This document shows, piece by piece, positions 39,369-49,800 of a DNA stretch of 64,000 nt. Position 1 is the first letter of the stretch. Every line of letters starts with the position of its first letter. Location: contig JAIPFF010000022.1 of NCBI GenBank assembly GCA_021736785.1, positions 1-64,000 on the forward strand. Direction: 5' to 3'. A program made the position numbers and the translations under genes. The stretch comes from Thiohalocapsa sp. (GTDB taxonomy: Bacteria > Pseudomonadota > Gammaproteobacteria > Chromatiales > Chromatiaceae). Under the pieces are notes generated by a model. That model made no database searches and was not told the origin of the DNA. It saw only the letters and a program-made list of their open reading frames with translations.

Positions 39369-40551
39369 GCCCGTGGCAGCCCCGGAGGTCGTCGCTTCGC
39401 CGGCGCAACGCTATACGCTCGACGGCGACGATGCCGTGGAGGCACGCATTGCCCGCGACCAGACGCTGATCGCCGATGCGGTCACCGAAGCCGTCGACCG
39501 CTCCCATTTCGTCGCGTTGGTGATGATGGGCGGCTACGGCCGCGCCGAGGGCGGCTATGTGATGACCGCCGACGGGCCCGCGCCGTACAACGATTACGAC
39601 TACTTCGTCGTCGTGCGTCATGCCGGACGCGGCGTGCGAGCAAAAATCCAAGCACGCCTGCAGCAGGTGGCGCACGAATTGGAGCACCGCGTCGGCGTCG
39701 AGGTGGACTTCGCGCTGTTGCGCGAGGAGCGTCTCGCGCGTGCCGAGCACTCGCTGATGAACACGGAAATGCGGTGGGGCCATCGCGTCGTCGCCGGACA
39801 GGCAGACGTGCTGCTCGCCATGCCGCCGATGTCCTTCGATACATTGCCGCCGGGGGAGATCACGCGGCTGATGCTCAATCGAGGCACGCTGCTGCTGATG
39901 AACCAGCAGCGCCTCAAACAGGGCGGTCTCGATGCCGCCGCGCGCGAGGTCTTCTTCAAATACCTATTCAAGGCAGTGCTCGCCTGCGGCGATGCGCGCC
40001 TCGCGCTGGCCCGGCGGTATCATCCATCCTATCCGGTGAAGCTGCAGCGCCTCGAGGCGGCGGCGGGCGGGATACAAGCCGCGGGACTGCAGGATTTCGA
40101 TCAGTTCTTGGCGCTGTACCGGCTCGCCTACCGGCACAAGTTCCACCCGGACTACGCCGAGTTTGCGAACGAGGCTCCGGGGGATTGGCAGGCACGGGTG
40201 CTGCGTATGTGGCTGACCACGCTGCGCGCTTTCGAAATCCATCGGCTCGGCAGCGCGTTTGCGAACTGGACAGCCTACTGTCGGTGCGATGTCGGTAAGG
40301 GACAGGGCGGGGGGGTGATGCGCAATCTGGCCGTGAACGCGCGCGACTTCGGCCCTGCCGAGCTTTTGCGTCGACCGGGACGCTCCGTGCGCTATCCGCG
40401 CGAGCGCCTGATCGCAGCTCTGCCCATGCTGCTCAGCGAATTCGGCTCACTGCTCGATCCCTGCACGGCGAGCGCGCTTGCCGTTCCGCCGAAAACACGC
40501 TGGACCAGCGCCGTCGAGACCTATCTGGCGCTTTGGCGCAAATACGCCTGA
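39355..40551 (+). CDS. nucleotidyltransferase-fold protein of the polysaccharide operon
   Basis: 398 residues. MMGGYGRAEGGYVM, then YNDYDYFVVV and VGVEVDFALL give the G-G, D-x-D and third Asp marks of the polymerase-beta nucleotidyltransferase fold. The rest (to the C-terminus) is helical with no recognised domain. It overlaps the GT2 gene by 14 bp and ends the operon. Homologues in surface-glycan clusters are known to me only as uncharacterised; it may modify a sugar or protein with a nucleotide. Substrate unknown. Confidence 0.68.
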   Translation: MGMPEPVAAPEVVASPAQRYTLDGDDAVEARIARDQTLIADAVTEAVDRSHFVALVMMGGYGRAEGGYVMTADGPAPYNDYDYFVVVRHAGRGVRAKIQARLQQVAHELEHRVGVEVDFALLREERLARAEHSLMNTEMRWGHRVVAGQADVLLAMPPMSFDTLPPGEITRLMLNRGTLLLMNQQRLKQGGLDAAAREVFFKYLFKAVLACGDARLALARRYHPSYPVKLQRLEAAAGGIQAAGLQDFDQFLALYRLAYRHKFHPDYAEFANEAPGDWQARVLRMWLTTLRAFEIHRLGSAFANWTAYCRCDVGKGQGGGVMRNLAVNARDFGPAELLRRPGRSVRYPRERLIAALPMLLSEFGSLLDPCTASALAVPPKTRWTSAVETYLALWRKYA

Positions 40552-40647
40552 GCCTAAATGCCCCCGCCGCGCGCATCGATCGCGGCGCGATGGCGAAGAC
40601 CGCCCCAGAGCAGCGCATCGTCAGCCCCGCGCCGCATCGGGCCGCGG

Positions 40648-41112
40648 CTACTCCAAGCCCAGGATGAACTCCCACTGCCGGGGCGTTACCGGCATGATCG
40701 AGAGCCGGTTGCCGCGGCGCACCAGCGGAAACCCGTCCAACGCAGCTGCGTCGCAGGCTTTGAGCTCGGCCAGCGTAATGGTGCGCTTCAAGTGACGGAC
40801 GTAGCGCACGTCCACCATGTACCAGCGCGGGTTGTCCGGATCGCTCTTCGGGTCGAAGTACTTTGCGTCCGGATCGAAGGCGGTATGATCTGGACAGCCC
40901 TCGCGAGCCACTTCGGCGATGCCGACAATGCCGGGCTCCGCACAATTGGAGTGATAGAAGAACACCTGATCCCCGGGCTTCATCTCGTCGCGCATCATGT
41001 TGCGTGCCTGGTAATTGCGCACGCCGTCCCAAGGCTCGGTTTGTTCCGGACGGGCGGCGAGATGGTCGATGCCGAAGACATCGGGCTCGGATTTCATCAG
41101 CCAGTAGGCCAT
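40648..41112 (-). CDS. EVE-domain protein
   Basis: 154 residues from the ATG at 41110-41112. The start MAYWLMKSEPDVFGIDHL and WDGVRNYQARNMMRDEMKPGD followed by FFYHSN are classic for the EVE (PUA-like) family, which binds modified bases such as 5-methylcytosine derivatives in nucleic acids. Function in this organism is unknown. In many proteobacteria the gene lies near zapA and 6S RNA; neither was seen here. It is divergent from the patatin-like gene. Confidence 0.9.
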   Translation of the reverse strand: MAYWLMKSEPDVFGIDHLAARPEQTEPWDGVRNYQARNMMRDEMKPGDQVFFYHSNCAEPGIVGIAEVAREGCPDHTAFDPDAKYFDPKSDPDNPRWYMVDVRYVRHLKRTITLAELKACDAAALDGFPLVRRGNRLSIMPVTPRQWEFILGLE

Positions 41113-41260
41113 TGCGTGGTCGGCTCCTGAGGTCGGTTGCGATCCGGGTGCGAATAGGGCCCGCATAGTACTACGCCGGGCGCGTCGAACGGATCCGGGC
41201 CACAAGCCCGTCGCCGCGGACGTGGCCTCGTCTCACCGTCCGCCGAACCAGGTTTTCGCA

Positions 41261-42214
41261 ATGTCGGACACAACACAAGACGATCGGCGCCAAGGGCCCG
41301 GTGTCTCCCTCGTGCTGGGGAGCGGCGGTGCCCGCGGCCTCGCCCATATCGGCATCATCCAGTGGCTGATCGAGCACGGCTACCGGATCGAGTCCATCGC
41401 CGGTGCGTCCATGGGGGCGCTGGTCGGCGGGATCCATGCCGCCGGAGAGCTCGATACTTACCGCGACTGGATCTGTGCCTTGCGGCGCTCCGACGTGTTG
41501 CGCTTTCTCGATCTGGCGTTCCGGCCGGGCGGGCTGATCAAGGGCGAGCGCATCATCGGGACGCTGCGCGAAATGGTGGGCGAGCACGACATCGAATCGC
41601 TGCCGATCTCCTATACAGCCGTCGCCACGGACATCGACCGCCAGCGTGAGGTCTGGATCTCCGAGGGGCCGCTGTTCGACGCCATTCGCGCCTCCATCGC
41701 CGTGCCGACGGTGTTTACGCCCCATGAGTACCTCGGGCTGACGCTGCTCGATGGCGGCTTGCTGAATCCGGTGCCCATCGCGCCGACGTTCCGCGATTTC
41801 ACGGATATGACCATCGCCGTCAATCTGAACGCGGAGCCGAGTCCGTTGGCCGCGCCGCGCAAGCCGGTGTTGCCGACATCCGAAGCGCGCCGCGAAGACG
41901 ACTTGCGCTCGCGCATTCTGCAGTTTCTCGATGGGCTGATGGATGGTGGCAATGCCGAGCAAGAGGACGAGCAGCTCGGCATGCTCGAACTGGTCACTCG
42001 CTCGTTCGAGACGATGCAGAACGCGATTTCGGCGGCCAAGCTTGCCGCCTATGCGCCGGATGTGGTGATCAACGTGCCGCGGGACGTGTGCGGGGCCCAT
42101 GAGTTCCACCGTGCCCGCGAGCTGATCGCACTGGGGCGGGAACTGGCCGAAGAGGCGATGTCGGCACAGCGCGCGAGCATCGAGCGTGTGACGAGGCGCC
42201 CGCGGCGGGCCTGA
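41261..42214 (+). CDS. patatin-like phospholipase (RssA-type)
   Basis: 317 residues from the ATG at 41261 (an in-frame ATG at 41222 is possible). LVLGSGGARGLAHIG is the oxyanion loop, IAGASMGALVGG holds the nucleophile Ser (G-x-S-x-G), and LLDGGLLNPVP carries the dyad Asp. Patatin-like lipases hydrolyse membrane or storage lipids; E. coli RssA is similar in length. Substrate unknown. No signal peptide is seen. Two hairpins lie in the 250 bp gap to the convergent rsgA. Confidence 0.88.
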   Translation: MSDTTQDDRRQGPGVSLVLGSGGARGLAHIGIIQWLIEHGYRIESIAGASMGALVGGIHAAGELDTYRDWICALRRSDVLRFLDLAFRPGGLIKGERIIGTLREMVGEHDIESLPISYTAVATDIDRQREVWISEGPLFDAIRASIAVPTVFTPHEYLGLTLLDGGLLNPVPIAPTFRDFTDMTIAVNLNAEPSPLAAPRKPVLPTSEARREDDLRSRILQFLDGLMDGGNAEQEDEQLGMLELVTRSFETMQNAISAAKLAAYAPDVVINVPRDVCGAHEFHRARELIALGRELAEEAMSAQRASIERVTRRPRRA

Positions 42215-42237
42215 AGGCTGTGCGCGAAGCAAAAGAA

Positions 42238-42273
42238 AACGCGACCGGCTTCCGCCAAGATGCCGGTCGCGTT
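42238..42273 (-). terminator. intrinsic terminator downstream of rsgA
   Basis: AACGCGACCGGC (42238-42249) pairs perfectly with GCCGGTCGCGTT (42262-42273) across a 12 nt loop. Read leftward, the stem is followed by TTCTTTTGC, a U-rich run, so it fits a Rho-independent terminator for rsgA (about 190 bp beyond its stop). On the plus strand it is followed by AAGGAGG, not by T. Confidence 0.7.
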
Positions 42274-42286
42274 AAGGAGGCGCACA

Positions 42287-42310
42287 TGACGCGATGTGCC
42301 TATCGCGTCA
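42287..42310. repeat. second hairpin next to the rsgA terminator
   Basis: TGACGCGAT (42287-42295) and ATCGCGTCA (42302-42310) form a perfect 9 bp stem with a 6 nt loop. A Shine-Dalgarno-like AAGGAGG (42274-42280) and an ATG at 42286 sit between the two hairpins. No T run follows on either strand. Confidence 0.5.
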
Positions 42311-42464
42311 CGAATAAATGTAGGCGAAAATATTACAGCATGTCAGAGGTGATATGCCCTCTGGGCCATGGGGGATTCCCTGATTGTCCATCGGGGAGCC
42401 ACGCGGGGCCGGGGGCGACCGCAGTTCCGGCAGCGACGGCGCCTTACGGCTCGCCGAGACTGGC

Positions 42465-43466
42465 TCAGGTTTGGGCTTGCGCGGCGAGGTGGTGGAAGTT
42501 CTCCAACCGGCAGCGCGCGATTTTACCCGCCTCCACGGCGGCGCGCACGGCGCACTCGGGCTCGTGCAGATGCCGGCAATTGTTGAAGCGGCAATGTTGC
42601 AGATACGGCGCGAATTCCCGGAAGCCGCGCTCGAGATCGGCGACCGCGATCTCGCCGAGGCGGAAACTGCGCACGCCCGGTGAGTCGATCAATCGGCCGC
42701 CGTTTTCCAACGTGTAACAGGTGGCTGCCGAAGTGGTATGCCTGCCGAGTCCGGTCGCTGCCGACAGCCGCCCCACCTGAACCTCCTGGCTCGGCAGCAG
42801 GGTGTTGACCAAGGACGATTTGCCGACGCCGGATTGCCCGAGCAGAATACTGGTCTGCCCCGCGAGACGCGGCATCAGCGGCTCGAGCGCGGGCATCTCG
42901 CGAACGCTGAGGGCAAGCAGCGGATAGCCGATCCGCTCGTAGTGGGAGAGCCGGGACAGAAAGCCGGCGCGCTCGGTCTCCTCGAGCAGATCCATTTTAT
43001 TGACCAGGATAATCGTCTCGACGCCGATCAGCTCGGCCGTGACCAGATATTGGTCGATCAGATAGCTGCTCGGCTCGGGCCGAGTCGCGATGACGACAAC
43101 GATGAGGGAGATATTGGCCGCCAACGGCTTGTCGCGGCCATCGTAGCCCGGTCGGCTCAGCACGGTCGTGCGCGGCAGCAGCGCCGTGACGACGCCGCAG
43201 TCCGGCCCGGTGGGCTGCCACACCACGCGGTCTCCGCAGACCGGATGCCCGATATTGCGCCGGGCCAGGCAGCGCTTGACGCCCCCGTGGTCGCCCGCCA
43301 CGGCCAAGTTGGCGCCGTGGCGAACGATCACCTGCCCATGCCGGGGCTCGTTGTCGTCCAATTGCTCGAGCACGCGCTCCGTGCGCTGCTCGAGCCGTTG
43401 ACGGCGGCGCTCCTGAATCGCTTGGATGCGCTGGACCTGCCGCTCCGACAGACGCCGCCGCGGCAT
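42465..43466 (-). CDS. rsgA: small-ribosomal-subunit biogenesis GTPase
   Basis: 333 residues. Circularly permuted GTPase: NKMDLLEE (G4) comes before LGQSGVGKSSLVNTLL (G1) and DSPGVRSF (G3). C-terminal zinc site in CRFNNCRHLHEPECAV. An OB-fold N-terminus (GVVTALLPRTTVLSRP) precedes. It acts in late 30S maturation. Its neighbour orn, separated by a small cytochrome gene, is the usual partner in gammaproteobacteria. Confidence 0.95.
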   Translation of the reverse strand: MPRRRLSERQVQRIQAIQERRRQRLEQRTERVLEQLDDNEPRHGQVIVRHGANLAVAGDHGGVKRCLARRNIGHPVCGDRVVWQPTGPDCGVVTALLPRTTVLSRPGYDGRDKPLAANISLIVVVIATRPEPSSYLIDQYLVTAELIGVETIILVNKMDLLEETERAGFLSRLSHYERIGYPLLALSVREMPALEPLMPRLAGQTSILLGQSGVGKSSLVNTLLPSQEVQVGRLSAATGLGRHTTSAATCYTLENGGRLIDSPGVRSFRLGEIAVADLERGFREFAPYLQHCRFNNCRHLHEPECAVRAAVEAGKIARCRLENFHHLAAQAQT

Positions 43467-43533
43467 CGTCAGGCGCGGCGGCCGATCGCGGCCGGGAGAG
43501 CGGCCGCGAGGGGGGCCGGCTGAGCCGCCCGTC

Positions 43534-43818
43534 TCACTGCTCGAATCCGTAGTATTCCTCGTTCAGCAGTGTTGCGACCGCATTGACCTCGTCGTCGAAC
43601 CACTTGAGGCCGAGGTTCTGCTCGCACATGCGCACCTGCGCTTTCAGCTGATCGAGCGATTGCACCCTGCGATCCTCGCGTGTATAGACCTCGGTGCCGT
43701 GGCAACTGGTGCAGTTGGCGCCGTACAACGTGTGCGCATCGGCGGATTCCTCTGCCGCAAGCGGGGCGGCCGCGATAACCAGGGCCGAGGTCAACATGGC
43801 GGTCTTGAAGGCGTGCAT
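43534..43818 (-). CDS. small c-type cytochrome
   Basis: 94 residues from the ATG at 43816-43818, which has GGGAGA upstream. Signal peptide of ~22 residues ([15 protein letters not shown]), then [19 protein letters not shown] with one heme-binding CxxCH. A Met ligand could come from RMCEQ. It should be periplasmic and carry electrons, but the partner is unknown. It lies 68 bp from rsgA on the same strand and is divergent from orn. The lone extra Cys (in MCEQN) is unusual for such a short monoheme protein. Confidence 0.85.
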   Translation of the reverse strand: MHAFKTAMLTSALVIAAAPLAAEESADAHTLYGANCTSCHGTEVYTREDRRVQSLDQLKAQVRMCEQNLGLKWFDDEVNAVATLLNEEYYGFEQ

Positions 43819-43924
43819 TGGCGATCTCCCGAATAGGCTGGATACAAGTCTACAGGAGGGCCGAACGCCGCGCCGGCCCCTCGCGTTACCATGGCGCAAA
43901 TCGTGGTCATGACTGGAGAAGCCA

Positions 43925-44467
43925 ATGGCAAAAGCAGACAATTTGATTTGGATGGATCTGGAGATGACCGGGTTGGACCCGTTCCGCGACCAGATCCTGG
44001 AGATCGCGACGGTGGTGACCGATGCGCAGCTCAATATCCTCGCGGAGGGGCCGGTGATCGCCCTGAGCCAGCCCGAGCACGTGCTTGCGGCCATGGACGA
44101 TTGGAACACCCGTCATCATGGCGAATCCGGGCTGCTCGAGCGAGTGCGCAGCAGCGTCCACGACGAGCAGCACGCCGAGCGCGAGACGCTGCGGTTCCTC
44201 GAGCAATGGTGCGAGGCCGGCAGCTCGCCGCTGTGCGGCAACAGCATCTGTCAGGACCGGCGATTCCTCGCCCGCTGCATGCCGACGCTCGAGTCCTTTC
44301 TGCACTATCGCAACCTAGACGTCAGCACCCTCAAGATTCTGGCCAACCTTTGGGCACCGGACATCGCCGAGGCGTTCAAGAAGGAGAGCAGGCATCTGGC
44401 CCTGAACGACATCCGCGAGTCGATCGACGAGCTGGCGCACTACCGGGCCGAGCTGTTGCGGGTCTAG
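43925..44467 (+). CDS. orn: oligoribonuclease
   Basis: 180 residues. DEDDh exonuclease marks: [20 protein letters not shown] (first Asp-Glu), [14 protein letters not shown] (Asp) and [17 protein letters not shown] (His and last Asp). It degrades 2-5 nt RNAs, including the pGpG product of c-di-GMP breakdown, in the cytoplasm. Length matches the E. coli enzyme (181 aa). Confidence 0.96.
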   Translation: MAKADNLIWMDLEMTGLDPFRDQILEIATVVTDAQLNILAEGPVIALSQPEHVLAAMDDWNTRHHGESGLLERVRSSVHDEQHAERETLRFLEQWCEAGSSPLCGNSICQDRRFLARCMPTLESFLHYRNLDVSTLKILANLWAPDIAEAFKKESRHLALNDIRESIDELAHYRAELLRV

Positions 44468-44594
44468 CGCGGAGTCGGGTCACGACGACCGCGGACCGCA
44501 CCCATCCCACAGCCTGCGATGCCCGAGGCCGCACCGGCGAGTCGGCGGCCTTGGTCGGCGGCCTTGGTCGGGGTGCCGGATCCGGTGCGGGCCC

Positions 44595-45743
44595 TTAGTC
44601 GGCATGCCCTTCATCGCTGCCCTCGCACGACATGCCGGCAGCCAAGCCGAGGCCCTGCATCTGCATGGCCAGCGCCCAGCGCACGTGCTCGCCGACCAGT
44701 GCGCTCGGATGCGACGCGCGCCGGCGCAGGGCGTCACGGACCCGTGTCGATGGCGGCGCATTGCCGAGCGCAACGGCGATATTGCGCAGCCAGCGCTGGT
44801 GACCGATTCGCCGCACCGCGGAGCCTTCGGTGCGGCGCAGAAACTCGTCTTCCTCCCAGGCGAACAGCGACAGCAGCGCGGCCGTGTCGAGCCCGTTGCG
44901 CGGCAGGAAGTCCGCTTCCCGGGTCAGCGTCGCGAAGCTGTTCCAGGGACAGACGATCTGGCAGTCGTCGCAGCCATAGATGCGATTGCCGAGCCGGGGC
45001 CGCAGCGGCTCGGGAATCGACCCCGGGTGCTCGATGGTCAGGTAGGAGATACACAGGCGCGCATCCAGCACGTAGGGGGCGACGATCGCGTCGGTCGGGC
45101 AAATGTCGATACACGCCTTGCAGCGCCCGCAATGGTCGGAGGCGGGCGTATCCACGGGCAGCGGCAGGTCGCAGTAGATCTCGCCGAGAAAGAACCAGGA
45201 GCCGGCCCGGCTGTTGATGACATTAGTGTGCTTGCCGATCCAGCCCAGTCCTGCCTTGGCCGCGAGCGGCTTCTCCATCACCGGCGCCGAATCGACGAAC
45301 ACGCGATAGCCGAAGGCGCCGATGCGCGATTCGATGCGTTTGGCGAGCCGCTGCAGGCGTTGCCGCAGCAGCTTGTGATAGTCGCGCCCGAGGGCGTAGC
45401 GCGACACGAAGGCCTTGGCCGGATCTTCGAGGACGTGGTCCATGCGCCGGCGGTGCTCCGGCAGATAGTCCATCCGCGCAGAAATCACCCGCAGTGTCCC
45501 CGGCACGAGCTCGGACGGGCGCGTGCGCTTGCTGCCGTGGCGGGACATGTAGCCCATCTCGCCGTGCATGCCGTCGTCGAGCCAGCGCTTGAATCGCTGC
45601 TCGGCGAGCGATAAGTCACAGTCGGCGATCCCGATCTGCTGGAAGCCGAGCTCCTCCCCCCATTGCTTGATGACGCGCGCGAGCTGCTCGGCGTCATCGG
45701 CGGAGAAGTCGGCGGCCGGCTTTGTTTTGGACTGTTGCGTCAT
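44595..45743 (-). CDS. queG: epoxyqueuosine reductase
   Basis: 382 residues from the ATG at 45741-45743. FVDSAPVMEKPLAAKAGLG is the QueG signature around the catalytic Asp, and two 4Fe-4S sites are visible in CGRCKACIDICPTDAI and YGCDDCQIVCPWN. The C-terminus has HEAT-like helices. It is cobalamin-dependent and performs the last step of queuosine formation on tRNA. It is divergent from the nnr-tsaE-amiC-mutL-miaA operon, its usual location. Confidence 0.94.
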   Translation of the reverse strand: MTQQSKTKPAADFSADDAEQLARVIKQWGEELGFQQIGIADCDLSLAEQRFKRWLDDGMHGEMGYMSRHGSKRTRPSELVPGTLRVISARMDYLPEHRRRMDHVLEDPAKAFVSRYALGRDYHKLLRQRLQRLAKRIESRIGAFGYRVFVDSAPVMEKPLAAKAGLGWIGKHTNVINSRAGSWFFLGEIYCDLPLPVDTPASDHCGRCKACIDICPTDAIVAPYVLDARLCISYLTIEHPGSIPEPLRPRLGNRIYGCDDCQIVCPWNSFATLTREADFLPRNGLDTAALLSLFAWEEDEFLRRTEGSAVRRIGHQRWLRNIAVALGNAPPSTRVRDALRRRASHPSALVGEHVRWALAMQMQGLGLAAGMSCEGSDEGHAD

Positions 45744-46077
45744 GTGAGCGGTGCGTTTCGAAAGGCTTCCACGGGCATGCCGCGGCCGGGGTTGTGGTTG
45801 CAGGAAAGCCGTCGGGCGCTGGTTTTGCCGGCGCGCCGGATTTATGGTTACGTCATCGCAACGGTGGTTCGCGCCCGCGATGCGGGCCGAAACGCCGGCC
45901 CGATTCAAGCACCGGGGATGAACGAGCGCGACATCGTGCCCTCGGCGCCGCACCGGCAGTCGCCGGCAAGGCCGCTCGCTCGAGTCGTGCTCGGCAGGCG
46001 GGTCGTCGGGCTTCTTTGAGCAGGCTGCCGGCGAGAGCGCCTACGGTGAGCCGAACAGGTATTGTACAGGTCATAAC
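45744..46077. other. 334 bp divergent region between queG and nnr
   Basis: Promoters for both directions should lie here. Near the right edge, TATTGT and CATAACT (about 46063-46078) are AT-rich candidates for a -10 of the nnr operon. No hairpin with T run, RNA gene or credible small frame was seen. Confidence 0.4.
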
Positions 46078-47588
<1,511 letters not shown>

Positions 47589-47592
<4 letters not shown>

Positions 47593-48065
47593 CGCAGTAT
47601 TATCTCGATGGCGAGGCGGCCCAGATCGACTTCGGCCGGGCGCTGGCCAAACGCCTGCACGGGCGAAGCGCGCTGGTATTTTTGCGCGGCGACCTCGGCG
47701 CGGGCAAAACGACACTGGTGCGCGGACTGCTGCGCGGTCTCGGTCACGATGGGCACGTGCGCAGCCCGACCTATACCCTGATCGAGCCCTACGAGGCGAA
47801 CGGCCTGCAGGTCTACCACCTCGATCTCTACCGGATCGCGGATCCCGACGAACTGGACTATCTGGGGTTGCGTGAGCTTCTCGGCGGAGAAGGGCTGGTG
47901 CTGATCGAATGGCCCGAGCGTGGTGCCGACGTGCTGCCGGAGCCGGATCTGGACATCCTGATCGAGCACGCCCCTCCCGGACGGCGCATCACCGTGCAGG
48001 CGATCAAGGCCTGCGCCGACCTCTTCCCCGGGGCCGCCGACGACCCGCCGCCGGCGCCGGAATAG
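47589..48065 (+). CDS. tsaE: tRNA threonylcarbamoyladenosine biosynthesis ATPase
   Basis: 158 residues. Walker A LRGDLGAGKTTLVRGLLRGL, SPTYTLIEPYE (Thr), HLDLYRIADPDELDYLG and LVLIEWPER are all TsaE signatures. It joins TsaB/TsaD in making the t6A base of tRNAs that read ANN codons. Coupled to nnr by an ATGA overlap; amiC follows in the operon. Confidence 0.94.
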
Positions 48066-48214
48066 GGTGCATGCGGCAGCCACCGATACTGTTGTGCCGG
48101 CGGATCAAGAACCTTTTCCAACAGGCGGTTATCATTTGGAATCCCAGCTTCTCCGATGCTATGCTTAAGCGAGTAAGCGATGCGGAAATCGGGGAGTCGA
48201 ACGGGGGACGCCTG

Positions 48215-49579
48215 ATGAGGGGGGGAATCGCAGCCTTGGCCGTGCTCGCCGCGATCATGGCGGCACCGGCAGCCATGGCCGACCAAGTCGAGGTCCACGG
48301 CGCGCGCATCTGGAACGCGCCCGAGCACACGCGAATCGTCATCGACACCGCGTCACCGGTGCGACACAAAATTTTCTCGCTGGACGGTCCGGAGCGCTTG
48401 GTCGTCGACCTGACGGATGCCCGCATGAGCGGCGGTCTGCCCAAGGCGCGCGCCGGCGACCTGCTGGTTTCCGGTCTGCGCAGCGGCGTCAGAAACAACG
48501 ACGACCTGCGGATCGTCATGGACCTGAAGCAGCCCGTTAAGGCGAAGAGCTTCCTGCTGGCCCCCAACGAGCAATACGGTCATCGCTTGGTGATCGACCT
48601 GGAGCCGAAATCCGGCCCCGGCCCCGTTTCCATCGCGGCCGGCGGTGCAGCACCGCCTGCACGCCACCTGTCGGTGCAGCCCAAAGGCACGCGCTCGCGG
48701 GAGATCATCATCGCCATCGACGCCGGCCACGGCGGCGAGGATCCGGGCGCCATCGGCTCCGGCGGGACGCACGAGAAAGACATTACGCTGGCCATCGCCC
48801 GGCGGCTCGCCAAGCGCGTCGACGCCTCGCCGGGCATGAAGGCGTTGCTGATCCGCGACGCGGACTACTACATCGCGCTGCGCCAGCGCATCAACAAGGC
48901 GCACCGCCACAACGCGGACCTATTCATCTCCATCCATGCCGACGCCTTCAAAGATCCGCGCGTGCGCGGTTCCTCGGTGTTCACGCTCTCGCGCGGCGGC
49001 GCCACCAGCGAAGCCGCCAAGTGGCTGGCGGACCGCGAGAACAAGGCAGACTTGATCGGCGGCGTACAAGTCGACGACCAGCACCCGGAATTGGCGCCCG
49101 TGCTCATCGACATGATCCAGAATGCGACCATCGAGCACAGCGGGATCGTGGCCACGCGCCTGCTCGGCGAACTGAGCGGTCTCGGCCATGTGCATCAGCC
49201 CCATGTGCAGAAGGCGGGCTTCGCGGTGCTCAAGTCGCGCAGCATGCCCTCCGTGCTGGTGGAGACCGCTTTCATCTCGAATCCCGAAGAGGAAAAGCGC
49301 CTGCGCAGCGCCCGCCACCAAAACCAGATTGCCGACTCGCTGCTGGCCGGCATCATCGCCTACTTCCGCGAATATCCGCCACCCGGCACCTATTTCGCGC
49401 GTCGCCCCGGCGAGACACGGGACGCAGCCCGCGACGCAAGCACCGGTCCTGCGCACGGCGACACGCTGTCCCAGATCGCTGACAGCTATGCCTTGCGGCT
49501 TGCCGCGTTGCGCAATGTCTATGCGACTTCGCGCGACTCGGCCTGGCCCGCCTACGCCCGCTACGTGCCCGAGAGCTGA
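48215..49579 (+). CDS. amiC: N-acetylmuramoyl-L-alanine amidase, AmiB/AmiC type
   Basis: 454 residues from the ATG at 48215, with GGGGGA upstream and a signal peptide directly after it (GGIAALAVLAAIMAAPAAMA). An earlier in-frame ATG at 48161 would add 18 polar residues. N-terminal AMIN domain (VEVHGARIWNAPEHTRIVID) binds the envelope, then the zinc amidase_3 domain with IAIDAGHGGEDPGAIG, FISIHADAF and VLVETAFISNPEEE. The C-terminus (HGDTLSQIADSYALRLAAL) looks like one LysM, diverged at its end, as in AmiB. It splits septal peptidoglycan during cell separation. The symbol amiB is equally possible. Confidence 0.9.
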   Translation: MRGGIAALAVLAAIMAAPAAMADQVEVHGARIWNAPEHTRIVIDTASPVRHKIFSLDGPERLVVDLTDARMSGGLPKARAGDLLVSGLRSGVRNNDDLRIVMDLKQPVKAKSFLLAPNEQYGHRLVIDLEPKSGPGPVSIAAGGAAPPARHLSVQPKGTRSREIIIAIDAGHGGEDPGAIGSGGTHEKDITLAIARRLAKRVDASPGMKALLIRDADYYIALRQRINKAHRHNADLFISIHADAFKDPRVRGSSVFTLSRGGATSEAAKWLADRENKADLIGGVQVDDQHPELAPVLIDMIQNATIEHSGIVATRLLGELSGLGHVHQPHVQKAGFAVLKSRSMPSVLVETAFISNPEEEKRLRSARHQNQIADSLLAGIIAYFREYPPPGTYFARRPGETRDAARDASTGPAHGDTLSQIADSYALRLAALRNVYATSRDSAWPAYARYVPES

Positions 49580-49800
49580 GTCCGGCCTCGAGCGCCTTGC
49601 GCTTTGTGGCCGTACTCGGCCATCGCGACGCCGGCCTGTCCTGCATACCCTGCCTTTCGATGCCCCGGCGCATGTCGCCGGGCGCCGTGTCGGCGTCCAA
49701 GAACCACCCGTGCAGTCGTGCGCGGGACCGAAGCCGAGACAGGCCGCCGCATCGGGCCGCGACCTTGCGGGGCAGGTTCGTTTTTGGTTCCATCCGGGGA

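Noticed and set aside
44547-44575. Direct repeat CGGCGGCCTTGGT x2 between orn and queG
   Set aside because: Only two 13 bp copies in GC-rich intergenic DNA; no element could be assigned.
49440-49579. Possible frameshift at the end of amiC because the LysM looks incomplete
   Set aside because: Neither other frame restores a better LysM; length is right, so divergence is the simpler reading.
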